The notes under the pieces were generated by a model, which saw only the letters and a program-made list of their open reading frames with translations, had not been told where the DNA came from and searched no databases. Position numbers and translations under genes: made by a program. Positions 63,231-64,000 of a DNA stretch of 64,000 bases are shown in pieces (position 1 is the stretch's first letter; every line of letters begins with the position of its first letter). The stretch spans positions 600,106 to 664,105 of the forward strand of contig NZ_QWEI01000001.1 of the NCBI RefSeq assembly GCF_003515775.1, in the 5' to 3' direction. Source of the stretch: Ureibacillus yapensis (GTDB taxonomy: Bacteria; Bacillota; Bacilli; Bacillales_A; Planococcaceae).

Positions 63231-64000
63231 ATGAAAATATTTGCGGATAGCGGCTGCGATTTGCCGATGCATTTTTTTTCAGATGAAAATGTCGGGCTTT
63301 TTTCGCTAAGAGTAGATGTAAATGAAAGAGAATACAATGATATTGTTGAAATTGAACCGAAAGTAATTTACGACGCAATGCGGCAAGGAGCAGTACCGAA
63401 AACGTCCCAAGTCTCACCGGAATACTTTCTAAACCAATTTGAAAATCTGGCAAAAAATAAGGAGGAAGGAATTTATATTGCCTTTTCTTCCAATTTATCG
63501 GGTACATATAGTACAGCGATGATGATTGCTTCCCAAGTACGCGAAAATTATCCGGACTTAAAATTAAAAATCATCGATTCCAAATGTGCTTCGCTGGGTT
63601 ATGGATTATTGGTTAAAGAAGCGGTCAAGCTGCGAAATGAAGGGGTTTCTTTTGAGGAGATGACCCAAAAAATTACCCGCATGGCCCAACATATGACCCA
63701 ACTGTTCACGGTGGAAAACTTAAACTATTTGGCTGCAGGCGGCAGACTTTCCAAGTCGAGCGCTTTTATCGGTGGATTGCTGAGCATTAAGCCTATCTTG
63801 CATGTAGAAGACGGGAAAATAATTCCGTTGGAGAAAATCCGTGGCCGCAAAAAAGCCATTAACCGAATGGTCGAGCTAATGGCCGAGCGCGGCGGCGATT
63901 TTTCGAATAAAATTGTCGGAATCAGCCACGGTGATGATCTGGAGTTTGCCAAAGAAGTTCAGGCCATCATCGAAGAAAAATTACATCCAAAAGCGTTTGA
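63231..64000 (+). CDS. DegV-family fatty-acid-binding protein (YitS-like), 3' end outside window
   Basis: At least 256 residues visible; the gene runs off the right edge. DegV fold: IFADSGCDLP at the N-terminus, VPKTSQVSPEYFLNQF, AFSSNLSGTYSTAMMIA and GGRLSKSSAFIGGLLSIKPILHVEDGKI, which bind a fatty-acid carboxylate. FakB proteins of this family present fatty acids to the kinase FakA. Start set at 63231 by GGGAGG upstream. Neighbours YitU/V/W match B. subtilis yitS. Confidence 0.88.
   Translation, partial: MKIFADSGCDLPMHFFSDENVGLFSLRVDVNEREYNDIVEIEPKVIYDAMRQGAVPKTSQVSPEYFLNQFENLAKNKEEGIYIAFSSNLSGTYSTAMMIASQVRENYPDLKLKIIDSKCASLGYGLLVKEAVKLRNEGVSFEEMTQKITRMAQHMTQLFTVENLNYLAAGGRLSKSSAFIGGLLSIKPILHVEDGKIIPLEKIRGRKKAINRMVELMAERGGDFSNKIVGISHGDDLEFAKEVQAIIEEKLHPKAF

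Overview
The window is a continuous piece of a low-GC, endospore-forming Bacillota chromosome. Gene content and order follow several Bacillus subtilis blocks: ykuL-ccpC, fadH, cheV, ykoY, yjcH-yjcG-yjcF-spoVIF, the run rluD(yjbO)-ppnK-relQ-yjbL-yjbK-cwlQ-yjbI-yjbH-pepF-coiA-mecA-spx-trpS, fabF-fabH, and yitW-yitV-yitU-yitS. A spore-coat CotY/CotZ protein, SpoVIF, a YjcZ-type peptide, a compact spoVA operon and a Spo0E-like phosphatase show that the organism sporulates. MurE carries DDPR where meso-DAP enzymes carry DNPR, which together with the repeat content suggests a Planococcaceae/Caryophanaceae member (Lysinibacillus/Ureibacillus/Solibacillus-like). That assignment is inference. No rRNA, tRNA, CRISPR array, transposase or prophage was seen.

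Layout. 1-12.0 kb (minus strand): CcpC (cut by the window edge), the DarB CBS protein, FadH with a FadR-type operator, a GGDEF/EAL protein, the ppx-ppk polyphosphate pair, CheV, a UMF1-type transporter and a 3-hydroxyisobutyrate-dehydrogenase-like enzyme. 12.2-19.9 kb: small regulators, a CPBP protease, an acidic lipoprotein, an MhqR-like MarR repressor, a soluble sporulation-type kinase, a Ktr potassium channel and a TerC protein behind a yybP-ykoY manganese riboswitch. 19.9-32.4 kb: RF3, an M42 peptidase-MurE pair, an aldehyde dehydrogenase, a divergent MFS/M20 amidohydrolase versus PucR-type regulator unit, a nuclease lipoprotein and PgpA. 32.5-39.3 kb: yjcH-yjcG-yjcF bracketed by inverted pairs of complex repeats, then spore genes. 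39.4-51.9 kb: MgtE, rluD-ppnK-relQ-yjbL, yjbK-cwlQ, a truncated haemoglobin with SpxH, the RoxS/RsaE small RNA, PepF, CoiA, MecA and Spx. 52.4-64 kb: T-box-trpS, fabH-fabF under FapR, a methyltransferase, an N-domain-less ClpB, an Fnr regulator and the yit genes; the DegV gene runs off the right end.

How the parts work together. One theme is redox and proteolytic control of competence and stress: Spx, its ClpXP adaptor SpxH, MecA, CoiA, ClpB, RoxS and Fnr. A second is sporulation and germination (YhcN/YlaJ-SpoVAC-SpoVAD-SpoVAEb, CotZ, SpoVIF). A third is lipid control (FadR site on fadH, FapR site on fabH-fabF).

The most unusual structure is a family of GC-rich, modular, multi-hairpin intergenic repeats. 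They have conserved ends (AAAAGCGCAAGCGCC on the left, GGAGCTGGACA on the right), occur in both orientations, and in at least one stem show paired base changes between copies.
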